Shown piece after piece: positions 61,829-64,000 of a DNA stretch of 64,000 nucleotides; position 1 is the stretch's first letter; each line of letters starts with the position of its first letter. Origin of the DNA: Natronococcus pandeyae. Its GTDB lineage: Archaea > Halobacteriota > Halobacteria > Halobacteriales > Natrialbaceae. Under the pieces are notes generated by a model. The model was not told the DNA's origin, searched no databases, and was given only the letters and a program-made list of their open reading frames with translations. The position numbers were made by a program, and so were the translations under genes. Where the stretch lies: contig NZ_PHNJ01000004.1 of assembly GCF_008122205.1 (NCBI RefSeq), positions 62,001 to 126,000 on the forward strand, read 5' to 3'.

Positions 61829-63181
61829 ATGCTGAACGAGTCACAGTCCGACCCCGACGAGCGTCCGATCTCGCAGTGGACGCGATCGCAGGCGGCGGCG
61901 ATCAGGCGAAGCGACGAGACGATCGCGCCAGTCGTCTACCCGCCGGAGAACGACGTCGACCCCGATCTACACATCTGGGACACCTGGTTTCTCCGGAATC
62001 GCGACGGTTCGATCGCCGAAATCGACGGCTACCGCGTCATCTTCTCGCTGACGGCCTCGAGCGAACTCCTCCCCGGGAAGCGCCACGACGTGGCGACGAT
62101 TCGCTACTTCTACTCCCGGGACGGCCGCGAGTGGACCTGCGGCGGACCGGTCTTCGAGGACGGCGCAGAGCAACGCACCGCGAGCAGCCGGACGCAGTCC
62201 GGCGACGGCGGCGCACTCGGCTCGCGCCAGTGGGCGGGATCGGCGCTCTACGACGCCGATGGTCAGCTCTACGTCTACTACACCGCCGCCGGCACGCGCG
62301 ACGAGACCGAACTGACCTACACGCAGCGGATCGCGGTCGGTTCTGGCGGAACCGTCGAGACGGACGAGAACGGGCTCTCGATCTCGGGCCCGTTCGATCA
62401 CGAGGTCCTGTTGCGTCCGGACGGGACGATGTACGAGCAGGAAGACCAGTCCCGCGGAATGATCTACACCTTCCGCGACCCGTGGTTCTTCGAGGATCCC
62501 CAGACCGGCGAGACCTGTCTGCTGTTCGAGGCAAACACGCCGATTCCCGACCCCGCACTCGAGGAGCGATTCGACGCCGAACCGGAACACCTCGAGTTCA
62601 ACGGCAGCGTCGGTATCGCCGTCTCGCCCTCTGGCGACCCGACGGAGTGGGAAATCCAGTCGCCGATCCTCGAGGGCGTCGGCACGAACCAGGAACTCGA
62701 GCGCCCGCACGTCGTCGTCCGCGACGACCAGTACTACCTGTTCCTCTCGAGTCACGAGCACACCTTCGCGGCGGGACTCGAGGGGTACGACGCGCTCTAC
62801 GGCTTCGTCGCCGACTCACTGCGAGGAGAGTACGAGCCGCTGAACGAGTCCGGACTCGTCCTCACGAACCCGGCGAGCGCCCCGTTCCAGACCTACTCCT
62901 GGCTCGCCTACCCACACCGCGAGGAGCTCCTCGTCAGTAGCTTCTTCAACTACTACGATCTGCGCGGCCTCTCGCTGGACGATGTGGCCCACCTGCCGCC
63001 GAACGAACAGCAGCGGCGGTTCGGCGGCACGCTGGCTCCGACGGTTCGGCTGGCCCTCGACGGCACCGAGAGTCGCGTGCTCGGCGCGCTCGAGCACGGT
63101 CACCTGCCGCTTCCGGCCGAGGATCTTCCGCCGCTGCTCTCGTCGCACCGTCGAGACGAGGGTGGCGACGGCGAGTACTAA
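61829..63181 (+). CDS. GH68 levansucrase/inulosucrase-type fructosyltransferase
   Basis: A 450-residue enzyme of glycoside hydrolase family 68. The three catalytic residues can be placed: nucleophile D51 in IWDTWF, stabiliser D217 in TFRDPWFF, and acid/base E291 in LERPHVV. The family uses sucrose to make levan or fructo-oligosaccharides. No Tat or Sec signal is visible at the N-terminus (MLNESQSDPDERPIS), so secretion is uncertain. The neighbouring convergent GH32 gene would break fructans or sucrose. Confidence 0.92.
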   Translation: MLNESQSDPDERPISQWTRSQAAAIRRSDETIAPVVYPPENDVDPDLHIWDTWFLRNRDGSIAEIDGYRVIFSLTASSELLPGKRHDVATIRYFYSRDGREWTCGGPVFEDGAEQRTASSRTQSGDGGALGSRQWAGSALYDADGQLYVYYTAAGTRDETELTYTQRIAVGSGGTVETDENGLSISGPFDHEVLLRPDGTMYEQEDQSRGMIYTFRDPWFFEDPQTGETCLLFEANTPIPDPALEERFDAEPEHLEFNGSVGIAVSPSGDPTEWEIQSPILEGVGTNQELERPHVVVRDDQYYLFLSSHEHTFAAGLEGYDALYGFVADSLRGEYEPLNESGLVLTNPASAPFQTYSWLAYPHREELLVSSFFNYYDLRGLSLDDVAHLPPNEQQRRFGGTLAPTVRLALDGTESRVLGALEHGHLPLPAEDLPPLLSSHRRDEGGDGEY

Positions 63182-63215
63182 AACCGAATCCGAATTCGAA
63201 TCCCGTTCGTCGCGC

Positions 63216-64000
63216 TTACTGCTGAACCGTCCGTTCTGCTTCCGCCTGTGCCGTCGGCCAGGCTGATCCCATCTGCCAGACGTCGAGTTCGTCGACGACG
63301 GCCGTCCCGTCGGCCGCGTAGATCGAGATGCCGTCGCTGTCCTCGCGCGTCGGGAAGATCCGGGTCGTGAGGCAGTGGCGCTCGTTCGCGAAGAGTTCGA
63401 CGACCGAGCCGTCGACGAAGACGCGAAGCGAGAGCGCGCCGTCGACCGGCGTGACGGGCATCGAAACGGGCGTATCCGACGCCCGCGGATCGGTCGTCGA
63501 CGCCGATCGATCGACGACGACGTCGCTTTCTCTCGTGTACCGGATCAGCGTCTCCTCCTCGCTGTCCGGCGACTCGCGGACCGTGAGTCCGAACTCGGAC
63601 GCGTCGTCGAGTTGGATCTCGGCCCGGAGTTCGAACGAGCGGCTGTCGACCGGCAGCCGTTGGCGTTCGTCCTCGAGCACCGCCTCGCCGCCGTACGCGT
63701 GCGATTCCCGGAGTTCGGTCAGTTCGGGCGCGGGCCGCTGTCGAAGCTTCCCGTCAGTGTCGAGATCCACCTGCCGGGGGAGTGACAGGGTACCGGACCA
63801 GCCGGCGTCCCACTGGGCCGCGGGACTCCTGTCCGGTTTCACCCAGCCCCACGTAAGCCAGCGGTCGTCGTCGTCGCGAAGCGACTGCGGGGCGTAGTAG
63901 ACGCCGTGATCGAGGAGGCCGTCTCGCTCGACGTCGAACGAGCCGTCTTCGTACTCGCCGAGGTAGTACCGAACCTCCTCGTAGTTCGAGATGTGGAGGA
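63216..64000 (-). CDS. GH32 beta-fructosidase, C-terminal part (partial)
   Basis: The frame is open to the right edge, so only the C-terminal 261 residues are present. [20 protein letters not shown] with YYAPQS belongs to the catalytic propeller of GH32 (invertase/levanase/inulinase), and [17 protein letters not shown] is the typical C-terminal beta-sandwich segment. The catalytic residues lie beyond the window. It is convergent with the GH68 gene, which supports a local sucrose/fructan pathway. Confidence 0.88.
   Translation of the reverse strand, partial: LHISNYEEVRYYLGEYEDGSFDVERDGLLDHGVYYAPQSLRDDDDRWLTWGWVKPDRSPAAQWDAGWSGTLSLPRQVDLDTDGKLRQRPAPELTELRESHAYGGEAVLEDERQRLPVDSRSFELRAEIQLDDASEFGLTVRESPDSEEETLIRYTRESDVVVDRSASTTDPRASDTPVSMPVTPVDGALSLRVFVDGSVVELFANERHCLTTRIFPTREDSDGISIYAADGTAVVDELDVWQMGSAWPTAQAEAERTVQQ

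Overview
The window is chromosomal DNA from a halophilic archaeon, most likely of the Natrialba/Natrinema/Haloterrigena group. Evidence: high GC, strongly acidic proteins, Tat signal peptides with lipoboxes, leaderless genes with TATA boxes about 25-30 bases before the start codon, many HTH_10 (Bat/DmsR-like) regulators, and haloarchaeal versions of KatE, KorAB, FixABCX and F420-dependent enzymes. No rRNA, tRNA, CRISPR array or intact insertion sequence was recognised.

Layout. 1-14.5 kb: end of an MFS transporter, a metzincin-like protease, a lipoprotein, a GAF/PAS histidine kinase, an 8-bladed PQQ-type propeller protein with a broken signal-peptide frame, enoyl-CoA hydratase, large-subunit catalase, an HTH_10 regulator, an M50-like membrane protease, a GNAT enzyme and a DUF2267 protein. 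14.6-19.6 kb: the GTPase gene ychF followed by an unusual array. The last 24 bases of ychF recur downstream at regular sites, and each interval holds one or two small genes on the opposite strand (membrane protein, lipoprotein, membrane protein, Doc toxin plus small protein, GNAT, orphan copy of the small protein). 19.6-34.2 kb: LysE exporter, UbiA prenyltransferase, YVTN propeller, ThDP enzyme, double cupredoxin lipoprotein, GlcD-type FAD oxidase, sulfatase, F420 oxidoreductase, OsmC plus ArsM-like pair, HTH regulator and quinone oxidoreductase.

34.3-46.9 kb: three consecutive NuoL/M/N (Mrp-like) antiporter subunits, an aminotransferase, a lipoprotein, the fixABCX electron-transfer operon and a Mrp-family protein that has lost its P-loop. 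47-55.4 kb: a respiratory cluster resembling haloarchaeal dms loci (HTH_10 regulators, ethylbenzene-dehydrogenase-type haem protein, Fe-S protein, NrfD anchor) but without a molybdopterin catalytic subunit. 55.4-64 kb: a gene-fragment graveyard, korAB, a flavin reductase, an alpha/beta hydrolase, an SPFH protein, a GH68 levansucrase and the end of a convergent GH32 fructosidase.

The most unusual feature is the ychF array (15,750 to about 19,510). Repeat copies differ almost only by synonymous changes in the C-terminal ychF codons, and three share a conserved 38-base arm at fixed spacing. This looks like an integron-like system in which small cassettes insert one after another at the 3' end of ychF and restore it each time. 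No recombinase gene lies in the window. Two families of dispersed palindromic non-coding elements are also present.
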